Shown here: piece by piece, positions 30,961-43,189 of the stretch | Position numbering within the stretch: the first letter of the stretch is position 1 | Layout of the letters: each line of letters begins with the position of its first letter | Assembly (NCBI GenBank): GCA_022925895.1 | Contig: JAKSYS010000538.1 | Coordinates: 1-43,251, forward strand | Direction: 5' to 3' | Source of the DNA: Fragilaria crotonensis | Taxonomy: Eukaryota; Bacillariophyta; Fragilariophyceae; Fragilariales; Fragilariaceae | DNA length: 43,251 bases | Made by a program: the position numbers and the translations under genes | Notes under the pieces: generated by a model | The model's database searches: none | What the model saw: only the letters and a program-made list of their open reading frames with translations | Told to the model about the DNA's origin: nothing

Positions 30961-32790
30961 ATGGGTCCATCGCCAGCTACGAAAGACAACGGTCCACCGG
31001 AGGAGACAGCTTCGGAAGACGAGGGTCCACCGGAGGAGATGATGATTCCTCCTCGTCGCAAGTCCCCTCGCACCCGTAAAAAAGAAGCGAAGGCGACAAG
31101 AGTGGCGGCGATTGAGGAGGAGTTCCAGAAGAGTGCAAGGAGGCAACTGAACCAGAATCCAAAGAACAAGACGAATGAAAAAGGTACAAACAAGACGAAT
31201 GAAAAAGGTACGAACAAGGCGAACGAAAAGGTACAAACAAGACGAATGAAAAGTAAGAAGAATGTTGTAAGTACTACTACCAACCAGAATGATGAGGGAA
31301 CCACTGCTGCGGCTCCAATTGATGAGCGAACCGCTGCTGCTGATTCACTTAATACCGACGAGAAGAAGAAAGAACAAGAACCCGCAGGTAAGCACAAATA
31401 CTACCAACAAATCGAGTAAGGGCAGCAAAAGTGGCAAAACTTGTGAAGAAGACGGTAGCACGTAGGGTGGTGACAAGGCGTAACCCGGCACCACCTGAAG
31501 AAGAGGAAGAGCAACATCGGATGACGATAAATCATCGGTGGCAGAAATTGTTTTGGTACGTACAGTGGGTACGAAACATAATCCAAAACCACGTGTAAAG
31601 GAAGAGGAAGAAGAAGAGCAAAACTCCGCTGCTAATCATTCACCAGATCCACCACGCTATGTCAATAGGGACGATGTTGATGATGACGAGGAATATGAAA
31701 CTAGCTACCATACTGCTGACCATTCATCATCAGATGATGACGATGACATTCTTGTGGACAATTAAAATGAAGAAGCAGTGGTGGATTGTGATCAGGAGGA
31801 TTTGTCAACTTCAAGCGACGAGAAGTCACGAAGGCCAAGGGCGTAGGGACAACGAGTGTACTACGGGTCATACAGCCAGTAAAATCCCAACGGTTGCGAT
31901 TGTTGCCAAAGCACCAACAAGTGCTGCCGCATCAACTCTGGGACTTGATGGTGAAACGCTCCACATACACGGGATGTTGCGATCGCAGTCAATTAAAAAT
32001 CGGCAAAACATGTCACTGACCGTGTACGAATATTTGTCAAATCCGATATCTTCAGGAAGATCAAGTTTATAAACAGTGATGCGAGTTTTCAACAGGCAAT
32101 CAGGTTGGTGATGGATCATGAGAATGTGCCGGAACAGCAGCGTGGTCATTTCCAGATGCTATACGAGAGCGTGTTTAATGAAGCCTTGAACACCAAACAA
32201 AGTTCTTGTGAGCAATCGGGTGGAAAGATTGTTCGAGACACCATTGCCAAGTTTAAATTGACTGGAGAGGAATTGTTCACAATGGACGAGCTCTGTAAGC
32301 TGAGAAGAGCCACAACGGAACGCGAGTTGCAAGCTTTCTATTGGTTTTGGAACATACTTGGAATGCGTGTGCGGAAGGAGGTCTTGGGAAAGCACAAGAC
32401 AAGGCAGTTGATTTCGAAGCAAGAGAGCCCGGTGGTCGTGGCAGAATTGTCACAAAAGTGACGAGGCATTTGCGTTACTAATGTTTGAAAATTATATTGA
32501 TGAGTGGAAATCCTTGCCTCCTGTTGCTGATGAGGCCGAAGATTCTGATTCAGAGCAAGGACAACGAAAGAAGAAAGCGAAACCTAGACAGCGAGGAGCA
32601 TACACACGAACAAAAAGTGGGCACTGCAAATACGGTGGGTGGAGTCATGAGGGAATTGCACGATTCAATGAACTTTACAGCCTTGTGCAGGAAGACAGGC
32701 AATGCACCCAAGCAGAGGCAATGGAGAAGCAATTACTGGCGTTTTGCATGAGTCAGGCAGGTCTAGTGCATGGACGAAAATGTAAAACGT
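30961..32790 (+). pseudogene. Unknown basic/acidic protein gene, broken and cut by element B
   Basis: From the ATG at 30961 (MGPSPATKDNGPPEE) the N-terminal part is Lys/Arg-rich with a KANEKG-like repeat, up to a canonical GCAG/GTAAGC splice donor at 31387/31388. A basic stretch (KLVKKTVARRVVTRR) and an acidic stretch (NRDDVDDDEEYETSYH) follow in other frames. From about 32005 a clear domain reads VTDRVRIFVKSDIFRKIKF, VPEQQRGHFQMLYESVFNEA and ERELQAFYWFWNILG. After a frameshift near 32420 it continues SDEAFALLMFENYIDEW and KYGGWSHEGIARFNELYSLV. I believe this two-part domain is shared with many unknown diatom proteins (from memory, not searched). The frame ends where the 3' end of element B begins, near 32790, so the normal C-terminus appears to be lost. 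Confidence 0.55.
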
Positions 32791-32880
32791 GAACTAATTA
32801 TTTGGGTTGTCACCATATAATGGCCGGCAGGTCGCACTTGTGTACCCATTTCCAGCGGTCGCCCGCGAGAAAATATTGTT

Positions 32881-32896
32881 AACCTAAACCCTAACC
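32881..32896. repeat. Short interstitial telomere-like sequence
   Basis: AACCTAAACCCTAACC, about two and a half telomeric units, lies inside the 3' end of element B in the same orientation as the left telomere. It is short enough to be chance. Confidence 0.4.
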
Positions 32897-33902
32897 ACTC
32901 CGGAAAAAAATTTGTGATCAGTGTCTGTGCCGTACCGTCTTTCGTTAATTCAGCTGATGATTGCTTCGCCTTGCGTAGCCACCGACGCCTTGTAGCGGGA
33001 GTACCGGCCAAGATCTTAGACAGGGGTCTACGACAGTAATGTTGGTCACCTGTGCGAAGAAGATGCGGCCGACTATGATAATACGTAATCTCCGCTGCTT
33101 CAGTAGATCGAATGTTAACCAGAGTCACGTCATGCTGGGAATGCAGTACCTCATTCCGCGATAACCAGAGCCGTCGAGTATGTGCACTCAAAGCAGTAAT
33201 TATCTGCTTCATGCGCATCGCTCCTCGTCGTGCATCCCGAGTCTTGCGATGCATATCGTATTGTGCCAGTATTCCCAGTGCTTCGCAAAGTACTTTCATA
33301 GAGCTTTCCCAGCCTATTTGTGTTTGGGCCTCCAGCGCCGCGGGTAATAGATCGTGGAAATGGGATGAGAACTGCGATATCGGCGGAGAATATGGAGTAT
33401 CCGCTTGTTGAAGTGACAAAAACCATCCGCCAAAAGATAACGTACCGGGTGAACATCAGCAGTCAATATATCAGACCGTAACTGGTCAATGCTCGACAAA
33501 AAGGATGGATTATCTCGGCATCGGAGGAAATGTTGAGCGTTTCATCCGCTGTTTTACAGCAGGACAAAGTTTCAATGACATATCTTTCACTGGGGCCTCT
33601 CGAAATCGTCGTTCGCCAAGGTAATTGGTCATGCACGAATTTGAAATGCTGTCCTCGATGATTTGGTCAGGTCGTTTGAAATGTTGCCCAAAGGTGTGAA
33701 AATCAATCATATCCCAGGTACCGTTATTCCACCGATGGCGTTGTTGAACATATTGACGGAGGTGATATCCATTAACGTGGAAACGAATGCATTCATCGTA
33801 TTGACTGGTGACAGGAGTGCCATTTATATAGAGCGAGATCTGTTGATCCGGCCGATGATCGACAGATGCAATGGCCCGAAGCCTGCCATGTTGACGGTAT
33901 CT

Positions 33903-33913
33903 TGTTGCCAAAA
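33903..33913. repeat. Left target-site duplication of element C
   Basis: TGTTGCCAAAA (11 bp) equals 43179-43189. The coding sequence of element B is split exactly here. Confidence 0.8.
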
Positions 33914-34041
33914 ATAAATAAATATAAACTAATTATTGGGTTAGCACCGTCTCCAACCTTTGTCAAGATTGAAGTGTGTACCCCGGAGTGGCGTCACTGT
34001 ACTAGTACAGTGTCGCGGCCCCTTACTAAAATGTTCCACGA

Positions 34042-36005
34042 TTATAGTCTCTTGAAGAATTCCGTAATCGCAGTTTGGGTTTTACCGTCGTGTTCGTACC
34101 GTGCTCGAGCGTTTCGCATGTACAGTAACCACCTCCTCCTTACTGAATGACTTGCACGAAGTAAATCTCCCAGTGGACGTTCACAGAAATGTCGGTCGCC
34201 CGCGCTTACGAGTTCAGGATGGTTGTGAAGATGAGTGATCTCAAATAATTCTGGACAACGCAATCCTCGCATACCCTGCGAGTCATGGCCATGTAGTTTT
34301 TGGTTCCGTGCTTTCCACATCGACATACTGAATTCGTGGGTTGCTCGAATGATTTTCCGCATAGTCTGGAGACCCTTTGCCTGGATTATTTCCTCCGTAT
34401 CACCTGCTGGTAGGGATGCTAGGTATCGCCACTCGACTGTGAAGAACCCTCGCATGGCTGCAGACCATCCAATCCGTGACTGTTGTGCCACCGCCTTCAC
34501 GATCGAAGATTGATGGAGACTCGGATACTCCGTCATATCCAAATGCTGGTCCTTGTTTTCCAGCCAGTTTAACAACATATGCTTGAGCGCCTTGACGGGT
34601 GGGAGCAGACTCGCAGTGTCTATCGCTCGTCTAAACAGACCAAGGGCTGTCTCTCGTCCTGGATTTTCAATACATTGGAGAACGTGGTCGTCATCTTCCT
34701 CCACCCGAAAACAGCATGGACACAATCTCATGGTTGGGTCTTTTATCTTCGCCACTTGGTACCTCCGTAGTCCAGTGTGTCTCTGGTTGTTCATGAACTT
34801 GACTTGTGCAGTGTGCTTAGATGGGGTCAGCGACCGGCAGAACTGGCTCAGTAGTTGAATATCAATCGTATTCCACTCGTCGTCGGTCCACTTGTGACGA
34901 GCTTGTAAATGTTGACGCAAATGATAGCCGTTGATGTGGAAGCGGATACACTCCTCCACCTGTCCTACTTGCTGAATGCCTTGAATCCAAATGGAGACTC
35001 TCGACTCTGGAATATGGACCGTGATTTCTCTGGACTGTCGTCTTGTGGTACCATTGCGATATTCGGTAGCTAGTTCGTCCGCGCGGTTGTTTCGGATGAC
35101 ATCCTTGCTTGGATTTTTTGTACTTTGATGACCTTTTACCCATGTTGGTAGAAGCTGAGAGCGTAGAGAAGTTCGATACGATCTTATCTGGGCAAGGAGA
35201 TCTGAGTTTGTGGGTTGTTTCCACCTGGGCTTATGGGCTGAAGTATGCTTCTCGACGTTCGAAATTGCTGCTTTACTGTCACACACCCACCGTAGCTTCC
35301 CCCTGAATCTTTGTGCCCCACTGGTGAACGAGCAACGACAGTAACAGGAGTGGAGCAGCCAATCCAGCAATCTCGCATCGAGTCGAATTAGCAACATCTC
35401 TGGGCCCGTCGACTGGTCCCGATCCTTCGTACAGGATGATATTCTCTGAAGTGCTCAGTGTCCACCCGAATGTACCCCTAGCATCTTTCAAACCGCCGTC
35501 GCTAGCAATCGTGAGATTCTTTTTCGAGCGGCTGGCTTCCCATACTTCTGCTTCAGATACACATAGTCGGACTGAACTGAGTAACCGTCGTTGATAAGGG
35601 GGGTAGCGTTTCCATTTGGATGCTGTCCGTACTATTAGTGAAAAGATCAGCGGGCTCTTCCCGCGGCCGGATATTCTGCTTGATTTCTTGCAGATTGTCT
35701 ATCGGTCTCCTCTTCCATAAGTCTCCATATCGTAAATAATTTGACGAGATATAACGTCGCCATAGTCGTCGTTGGTGGGCGGACGGTCGCTCTGGCGAGG
35801 CCACCCAGGTATGGTTTCGAAATGTGGAGGCCTGTCACCCCTAGGAGATGTTGGGAGATCTTTCTGTGGTCGTGGAGCAACACAAGTCAGACAGCTTGAA
35901 ACATTGCAGGTATAGGCGAACCAAATTTATATCCCTTTGTTGAACACGAGAGTATCGGGATAGCCGATCAGGATCCATGATTGCCGTATCCTGCTTCCCT
36001 TTAGA
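34042..36005 (-). pseudogene. Element C ORF2: RNase H, zinc finger, C-terminus
   Basis: The segment WRRYISSNYLRYGDLWKRR (about 35765-35710) precedes RNase H pieces KDARGTFGWTLSTSE, RWVCDSKAAI (catalytic Asp) and TWVKGHQSTKNP with NNRADELATEYRNG (final Asp). A finger CPCCFRVEEDDDHVLQC lies at about 34680-34730. A Trp-rich C-terminal region follows (GWSAAMRGFFTVEW, FSMSMWKARNQKLHG), ending TAITEFFKRL. The last 1.2 kb is one open frame; breaks lie near 35340, 35500 and 35850. Confidence 0.8.
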
Positions 36006-37940
36006 TCAACTTGTAGTACATCCGTAACATGGATCGCCATGTTGTGATTCGACAGAAATTGGCGGAGAGAAAGGATCCACGTTGGCGTCAGGTAATCCAA
36101 AACGATTGTTGGATGCTCCAGAAGATGGGACAAAATACCCGCTTCCAACTGAAGCGTCTTCAAGTATGACCAAAAGTTCTCCCACTTCCGTACGACGGTA
36201 GATATGATGGCGAAAGTACTTCACCATCTCAATTCCACACTCGGTGCGAAGATCCATCAGTCCCAATCCTCCCATGGAAAGCGGCCCGTGGCGGACTGCT
36301 GTTGGTAGATTCCTATTCATCCCTAGCTTTTGTACAATTGCCGGCAATATCCTTGTTTGTATCTGTTCCAACTCCTCCTCATCGATCGCTAACGCTGGAA
36401 GCGAGTATCGCATTGCTGGCTCATAGGTTGTTCGTACGAAAACTCTTATGTCGCTCGACGTCAACCGTGGTGTCTGTATCCGGGATGCGTACTCGTCGGC
36501 CTTTTTCTTCAGTATGGAAACGTGGTGGGAAAAATCGCCGATCGGGTTTGGTAAACTCAAGTATTCGTGTTGCTTGATTGAGTGATTGTCGGCGAATTAC
36601 AACTCGGTGCGGATCTTGTCCTTGGCTCAATCTGACTGTTGCGAGGGGATCTATCGTTTGCTCTCGAAGAATGGGACGTCCTGACCTCCAATCCCAATAC
36701 ATGACAAACCACGAGCATTTTGAAAGATTTAGAGAACCTCCGGAGTAGTGCAATAGTTTCTCCCATGTTTGTGCTAGATCTTCAAGGCTTGTTACGAGAT
36801 CTTCAAAGGACATACTTCCGTTGTCCGTGAATCCGAGGGCAGTGTCGTCCACAAATGCATCCACCAATCTCGAATGCGTATTGACGCCGTCCGATGATCG
36901 GAAGCTCATTCGGAGGGGACTGACTCGCTCCAGCGTATTCAGAAGAATGACTACCAACGTGAGCCAAACAGCAGGATGCTCCGCTGCCTTGCCCCGTACC
37001 AAAAGAGGAGCAAATGGAGTACCTGTATAGGAATTCTCCGACACTCCATACACAGTTTTAACCATATAGCGCATAAGTTCCAACGATTGGGCGTGAGACC
37101 TTACAGCATTGATCGGCATGCCGCATCGTCGGGCGGCCAACATTCCCAGGGCTACTATGATACGATCGAAACACGCAGACGCGTCATTATCGAATCGAGC
37201 GTAGTTGGTCTTCAAAAGTCTACTCATGTCGGCCGTTAGTTGGGTCAACATGATAGGTTCCATTGTCGTTTTCCTGGAGTTGAACCGTGTTGGCCCGAGT
37301 TGAGTAGATTCATCTGCACTGCTCTCCGTACCAGTCGCGATCCCAAGTGAGTTTCAGGAACAAGTTATAGTCTGCCTCGAACAGATGAATGATACGTAGA
37401 CGATTGATTTTGGGATCTCCCTTATCTTTTCGATCATGACGTTCACTGCTTTTGCCATCTGGGAATAGATATCCCGCGTGTCACAACAATGTTCAAGAAT
37501 TTGGCCATACTGTCGAGCAGGATCGGATCCTGTACCAACGCTTTATAGTGACCGAGGTGTCGTCCAGATGGGGACGTAGTGGTAGATTCCTTCCAACTTA
37601 GGATTCCTTTCTTGAAATCCTCACTGGAGATGGTAATGGGGATTGGATCAGCGTCTTGTACCGAGTTGGGAATGGTGAACGACGCGAGAAACTCTTTCAA
37701 TAGCATGTCGTCTCCATGCCATGAAGATGGTACTATCCCCCGTAGGAGATCCTCGGCTGCAGGAGACAAACTGGTGAATGTTAACGCGTCATGGATCGTG
37801 CCATTGCCGCAAGGTGAAGAAGCTGCAGCTCTGAATGCGTCTCTATTGAACTTGACAAGGTGGGCTTCGATTTCCTCGCGAGAGATGATGGTGTCCCACA
37901 TTATGTCCGCGGGAGGTCTCCTCCAATACCGTGTGCACAT
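36006..37940 (-). pseudogene. Element C ORF2: reverse transcriptase
   Basis: Motifs in order: WKESTTTSPSGRHLGHYKAL (about 37600-37540), RFDNDASACFDRI (first catalytic Asp), a GTGQGSGAS-PAVWL block that is readable only across two nearby frame changes near 36990, and DAFVDDTALG (catalytic Asp pair). The thumb-like C-terminus follows, with RHGPLSMGGLGLMDLRTECG. The frame from 37263 to 36421 is open, but the QG.S motif inside it is misread because of compensating indels. A further break lies near 36550 and another between 37440 and 37263. Confidence 0.8.
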
Positions 37941-37949
37941 CGCCGGGCT

Positions 37950-39818
37950 GAGTTACCTTGCTGGCTTCTTTCTCGCGAGGAATTTTCAACTTTGTGAGTG
38001 GAGAGTATTCCCGGTTTAATCAAGTTTTTGATATGTGAAAACATATTTCGATTTGATTCACTGAGAGTGTTCGTCGTACGATTTTGGCCTTTCGCATGGA
38101 TTCATGTTTCGTGTGGTGATTAGTGTCAGCGTCGTATGTGTCTAACAGATCTTGAAAACTCTGTTGGCGGTGAGACAATGAATGTTTCTGAACGATGCGC
38201 AGTTGTTTAGATGCCTCGTTGAGACGCTTTCTGACCGTGTTCACATCCAATGCCTGACCAAACTCGGGAAGTCGAAAGGACGAGTCAAATTCTTGAATCT
38301 TCGTTTCCCATCTTTGAAAGGTTTCTTGGTAATCTGCCCCATGTAGGAGTTCGCGCAGTCGGAGTTTCCAGTATCGCATTATCACCCCCGTATTGCGTAG
38401 TTTCGGCGACCATTTATATGTTTTCGGTTGGATGTGGAGAACCTTTTCGGCATGCATCATCGCGCGGCCTTGGTCGTTGTCCCACGCACATAAGAGTTTG
38501 CGGAGTTGTGGCGTTGTCATTTCCTGATGACGTGCATGTAACTCTTGGATCCGAGATTCCATATTGTGAGTCTCGTAGTATTTCCGGACTCCCGATAGAT
38601 ACGTAGCAACCATTTCTGGATTTCCACTGTACAACGATCTCATATTCGGTGTATCCATTGGACTATCAACCGTATCCCTAGGATTTCTTCCAGTCTTAGA
38701 TCGACATAGAGACCTCGGTGATCTGATTGTGGGCCCTCTATATAAGCAAGACTGCCTTGGCGCATTACAGAGGATACAACTTTTGGACACCCAGTATATA
38801 ATCGATCCGTCGATTCGCTGAACCAATAAATGTGGATGGGGCAGGGTGAGTGCTGTGTAAGTCAGACAAATCGCAGGATCCAATAAATTCCTGCAAGTGC
38901 TTATCCTGATAGATGGTTCCGTTTGCGTCCATCATTACCAAAATCGAGTGCCCTGCATTCTGGAGCTTCATGATTGTCTGTCGGAGATCTGATAGTATCC
39001 TCTGTCGGGGCTGGGAGAAACTTCACCTTGTCTCCGGTAGTACTCATGTTCCCTTACCAATGCACTCCCTAGTGGCGCCTGCCTTACTGATCCTCGCATA
39101 CTCTGTAGACAGTGAGTAACGAAAGAGTGGATCCGCCTTTACCTTCGATGGTGATTCCACTCCATCTGCCCAGTCCTGTAGGGTCGCAGATTCCTGGACC
39201 TTGAACTGTCGTTGTGTGTTTTCCTCGGATAGTGGTGAGACATCCCCTGCCTGAAAAGATTCGCTACGAACATCGATCCACCTCCGTTATTGGGTACCCA
39301 AAGACTGTTTTCCCCAATCTAAACTGTCTCTAACACTCGCTGTGTATTCCATTTGGAGATGGTATTGTTGCCACGCGGTGTTTGTCTCAGCCAATCCAAA
39401 ACAGTCGACCTGAATGCCGCCATCTGGGACATGTAGTATTTGTAGTCCTCCAATCCGGAGGAATACGTCAATCCTTTACATTCTGAAAGAATATCCTTAA
39501 CGAACGTGGGTCTTTATACACAACCGCATCACCGAATGATTGTGTAGCCTGTGGGTCTGTTTGCTTTCTTGCTTTGATTCGTCCAGGGCGATGTCTCGGG
39601 AGCATTAAAACTGATGACAGATGTGGCAGTGGTGGATGCCTGTCTTGTCCTTGTGACATATAGCGGCCTCTTGTTCTGTTGGACATTCCGCCATTGCATG
39701 ATTGACCAAATGGAATCGTGGTAGTATCTAGGCTGTTCATTTCCTCGTTCGCGGTAGTCTCTCCTCGTGTCCGCATCACCTCCTCTGTACGCTGCTGATT
39801 ATGATGCTGTGTCGCCAT
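37950..39818 (-). pseudogene. Element C ORF2: endonuclease and linker
   Basis: ORF2 starts at the ATG at 39818 (MATQHHNQQRTEE), 20 nt before the ORF1 stop. A disordered lead-in is followed by RSLRIFFQNVKG, GLEDYKYYMSQMAAF and CFGLAETNTAWQQYH (catalytic Glu region). Decayed sequence precedes ILVMMDANGTIYQD and STFIGSANRRIDYILG, the Asp/Asn and R.DYI motifs of apurinic-type endonucleases. The linker (38883-38020) is helical and charged. Several frameshifts and stops lie between 39460 and 38970, so this domain is the most decayed part of the element. Confidence 0.7.
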
Positions 39819-42800
39819 TAATCAGGTTTGCCACCGTCTGGATCGAGGGTCTTGTGTATTGATCGTCCAGATCGGTTGGGGCTTCGCGGGATGCAAGGTT
39901 CCCAATATGATGTTGTCCGCTAGCCTGGTGTAGGGTATTAGCGTGTTGTAGTTCCTCGAAAGCATCTTCAAGGTTTAAGCAGACGTCCGACGACTCAGAC
40001 ATATCCTCAAGAAGGTCTTCACCACCGATTCCATGAATTGCGAATCCTTCACCCTTCTCTTCTTGGTATGCAAGGCCCTCTATTGGTTTAATCTTGTCCT
40101 TATCTATCTTATCCGCAATTATGCAGTTGTTGTGTTCGTCATCGCCGATTCGGTGTTTGGATCTTGTATGCTGTTTCTTTTTCTCAGGAGATCTGTAAAC
40201 GCTCGTGTCTTGGGATGAGTCCTGAGATGTCTTCGATTTCGTCGATCCAGAATGCACGCTCGACCCGCCACTATGTTGGCTTCTTTTGTTTGCCCTAGGA
40301 TTTTCCAAATTTCCAGGGTTTGAATACTTCGTGCCGTCGATGTGTTGTCGTGTCATTGCTATTTCCATTTTGTCCGCCATGGCTGTCATAAACTGAGATA
40401 ATTGTTCGAATTGTTTCCTCATGTCCAACATCGTGTATGACATGTCTTGTTGGCTTTCCATTGTGAGAAGTATCTTGTCGTTCATGTCTGAAAATTGGTG
40501 GGATGTTTCCTTGGAAAGTACCTCCAAATTATCTGATAAGATCTTTTGCTCTTTGCCGATTGTTCCAGCTTCACATTTGAATGTTCTAGTTGCGTCTGGA
40601 CTGCCGACATTTTGGTATCCAACTCCTCTATTCTTGTGAATTGCCGTTCAAGATTGTTCAAGCGGTCCGATGATATCTTCCCTGATGTTTTCGACTCCTG
40701 TTGTTGTCGTTTGATTAACTGTTCGAGTTCATGGAATCTAGAGTCCGTGCTATTCATTCGAGAGACAACTGTCATTGATCGTGTTGAGGTTGTGCTTCTT
40801 TCCTCTTCCATACTTGTGGCAGAACTTGCCTCCGACCCGAGGTACGGATTGTTTTGCTCATGGTTGTTGCGTTGGTTAGTTGTTCCAGTGGACTGATCGC
40901 TACGGTTGTTGGACGCCTCAGATGGAGTTGGCCATGCTTGTTTTGTGCGTTGGAGATGTGAGTTCAGACTGGTGTTCTGTGAGACTGTTTGGGGCTTGTT
41001 GTGATTGGAATTGTTGCTTGGCGACGTTGAATCTGACCTTGGTTGTCCTTCTGGTTCTCGGTGCCATGTTGTCGCCATCGACATTTGTTCCAGGAATTGC
41101 ACATTTGCTTGGATCTCCGTCTGAATGACTATTACGTCGGGAAGACCTGGTAAATTGTCTCTGAACCTTGCTTCTCGATGACTCGGAGCCTTGATTTGTA
41201 TTGCTGCCATTGATATTGTGCGCGTTTAAAATAATGACTCAGGTCACCAAATATGCCTTGTTGTCATTTGTCCCGTTAACTGCATCGCATAAAGCTGAAG
41301 TGGTTCCGTCCTTTTCTTTAAGAGATGCTATCCATTCTCGTGTAGATCGTTTTGTTGTTGATCCGTCTTCATGGTATTCAGTGCGAACTTGATCAAGATG
41401 AGTGACTTGTGGAGAAAGTGTGATCGCTTGCAATGACTTTGCCCACCTGTCATGGAACTGAAAATGTTTCCGAACCTGTTCGTTGCTCATTGTGCCTAGT
41501 GCGTATCTTGGTAAGAACAGAGCGATACCTCGTCCCGTCATGATCGGAAGAAGTGCTTGGCACAACGGTGTGACATGTTTCTCCCCGCATTGGATCGTGA
41601 GATGTGGAATTAGCTGATCCATAGGGCACTTTTTCTGTCGAATGACGTCAAAAATGGAGCATGATCCGGCAGTAAACTCCTTAAATACTTGTTGTACCAG
41701 AGTTTATGAGTGGTGTTCGGAGCTTTGAGCAGGATATATCCCGCTGTAACCATTTTACCACTTGAGCTCGCAGAGTTTGAAATTGTGACATCAAGTTGTT
41801 TTGTTGTAAACTTTTCCTTCATCATTTCAGAATTCTTCCACATGGACGGATTGTTCTTAAAGCCAAAGCGGACTCCAAATATCATCTGAGATCGCTCTGG
41901 TATCATTGTAACTTTCGGAGATATATAGTCTCGTAACCCGATAGCTGTTAGATTTTGCACCGAATTTGACATCATCAAATCTTCGCTTTCCCACCGGTAC
42001 AGCATTCCGTATTGTTCGGGAGAATATCACTCACTAAGTTGTAGATTGCTTCATTCATTTTATTTTTTGTCGCTTTCGTATACTGCCAAATCCTCCGGTG
42101 GGAACCATTTGATCGTGACTCGATGGGTACCATCGTTTGTCGGAATGTTTGGATGTGGTGCTGTTTGGGTGGTTGTATTGTTCCATGGCGTCGTACTCTC
42201 CTTTTCATTTAGATCATGTCGGTTGTTACCAAATACGTGTTGGGTTTCCTGTTCAACTTCGTTATCCGTCACATTTCGACCAAGTGGAAGTTGCTGAGAA
42301 TCCTGCTTCTTATTCTCTCTCATCGTTTTGTTGAGCTGGTCAGCTTTTTCCCCTTTCCTTTCGATCACGTCTTTGTTCTTTTGGATCAATGGGAGTTGTC
42401 CTCGTTGTTCCGGCAGTTTGTTTTCCATGGGTCGATAGTTCCTTGGTAATTCTTCTGGGGGAAGATTAAAACCAGGAGCAAAGGCACCGACAACATTGCT
42501 CGTATTCACGTTAATAATGGACTGCTGATTTGGTGGGCTCTTTGATCGACGGCGTCCTGAAACTGGGATCCAAGCTTGGGCATCGTCAATCTCCATTTCC
42601 TCTTGCTGTTTGAAAAATCGCATCTCTTTCCAAGAGTAAGCAGTGGTATCGGTTTCGTGCAATGTCGTTGGGTCATGGACCGCTAGATACGGTTGAGAGA
42701 TGTTGGTTGCCCAATCGTTTAACTTGACTGGAACCTGGAGATCACGATCAACGTGACTCATGAAGTTATACCAGATTGCTCTATGGACCATGAGAGGATC

Positions 42801-43084
42801 CGTGTTAACAGCTGCCCAAACTTTGTCGCATTCGAAACAATCTTCGAACACAAACAATCCAAGATGAATGTATCGATTCCAGTTGGTTGGGTGTCCGTAC
42901 TGCCGATAGGCCTGCGCGTTGGCGTTCCTACGATAACGTTCTTGGCGGGAAAACCAGTCGGGGCTTCGGGAATGGGTTGATCTACCCAGGTGTCAGTCTC
43001 GAATCCATACATCGTGTGCGATGGAGTCAAATCGACGGGGAGAGCCGAAGGAGGCGTGGGAGCCGTTCCTTCGGTCATGGTCAT
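39799..43084 (-). pseudogene. Element C ORF1, gag-like protein
   Basis: Starts at the ATG at 43084 (MTMTEGTAPTPPSALPVD). The visible pieces are a Pro/Gly N-terminus and a segment FEDCFECDKVWAAVNTDPL. A polar linker follows, then a domain with RVTIKWFPPEDLAVYE, SPKVTMIPERSQMIFGVRFG, AGYILLKAPNTTHKLWY, LTIQCGEKHVTPLCQAL and VRTEYHEDGSTTKRSTREW. The C-terminal half has a long Gln/Glu/Met-rich coiled-coil region and a charged tail ending LINGDTAS. By position it would be the RNA-binding particle protein. I recognise no CCHC knuckle. Frame changes occur near 42850, 42060, 42005, 41620, 41210 and 40540. Confidence 0.7.
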
Positions 43085-43178
43085 GATGCTTGGGGTACGC
43101 GACAACTTCCTATTTACTGTACGCAATTACGGACTGCGGACAGACTGTACTTGCGAAACTCTAAACTAGAAAATTGTG

Positions 43179-43189
43179 TGTTGCCAAAA
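43179..43189. repeat. Right target-site duplication of element C
   Basis: TGTTGCCAAAA, identical to 33903-33913, followed to the right by the RNase H coding sequence of element B. Confidence 0.8.

Larger units (their letters stand above)
32791..33913 (-). mobile_element. Element B, 3' part (RNase H tail and C-terminus)
   Basis: In sense direction the frame resumes with LATRYRQHGRLRAIASVD at 33911, then YDECIRFHVNGYHLRQYVQQ, and further C-terminal sequence with GWESSMKVLCEALG, LWLSRNEVLHS and TLITNFFPEW. Each piece aligns with element C (EECIRFHINGYHLRQHLQ, GWSAAMRGFFTVEW, MWKARNQKLHG, TAITEFFKRL). The 3' end carries AACCCAAATAATTAGTT, also found at the end of C. At least one frameshift near 33500 breaks it. 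The missing 5' part continues at 43179 on the other side of element C. Confidence 0.8.
33914..43178 (-). mobile_element. Full-length non-LTR-type retroelement C (ORF1 + ORF2), 9.3 kb
   Basis: Bounded by the 11-bp duplication and by the two halves of element B. In sense direction it has a 94-nt leader, ORF1 from the ATG at 43084 to the stop at 39799, and ORF2 from the ATG at 39818 to 34042. A short 3' untranslated region follows with AACCCAATAATTAGTT and a T-rich tail. ORF1 and ORF2 overlap by 20 nt. Both ORFs are interrupted by frameshifts. Because the leader and ORF1 start are preserved up to the duplication, there is no sign of 5' truncation. Confidence 0.85.

Noticed and set aside
30907-31397. 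Minus-strand Phe/Leu/Ser-rich frames resembling membrane proteins
   Set aside because: They are antisense to the Lys/Glu-rich plus-strand repeat (Lys codons read as Phe/Leu), so the hydrophobicity is an artefact.
32881-32896. Interstitial telomere as proof of a chromosome fusion
   Set aside because: Only about two and a half units, placed inside an element's 3' end; too short for that claim.
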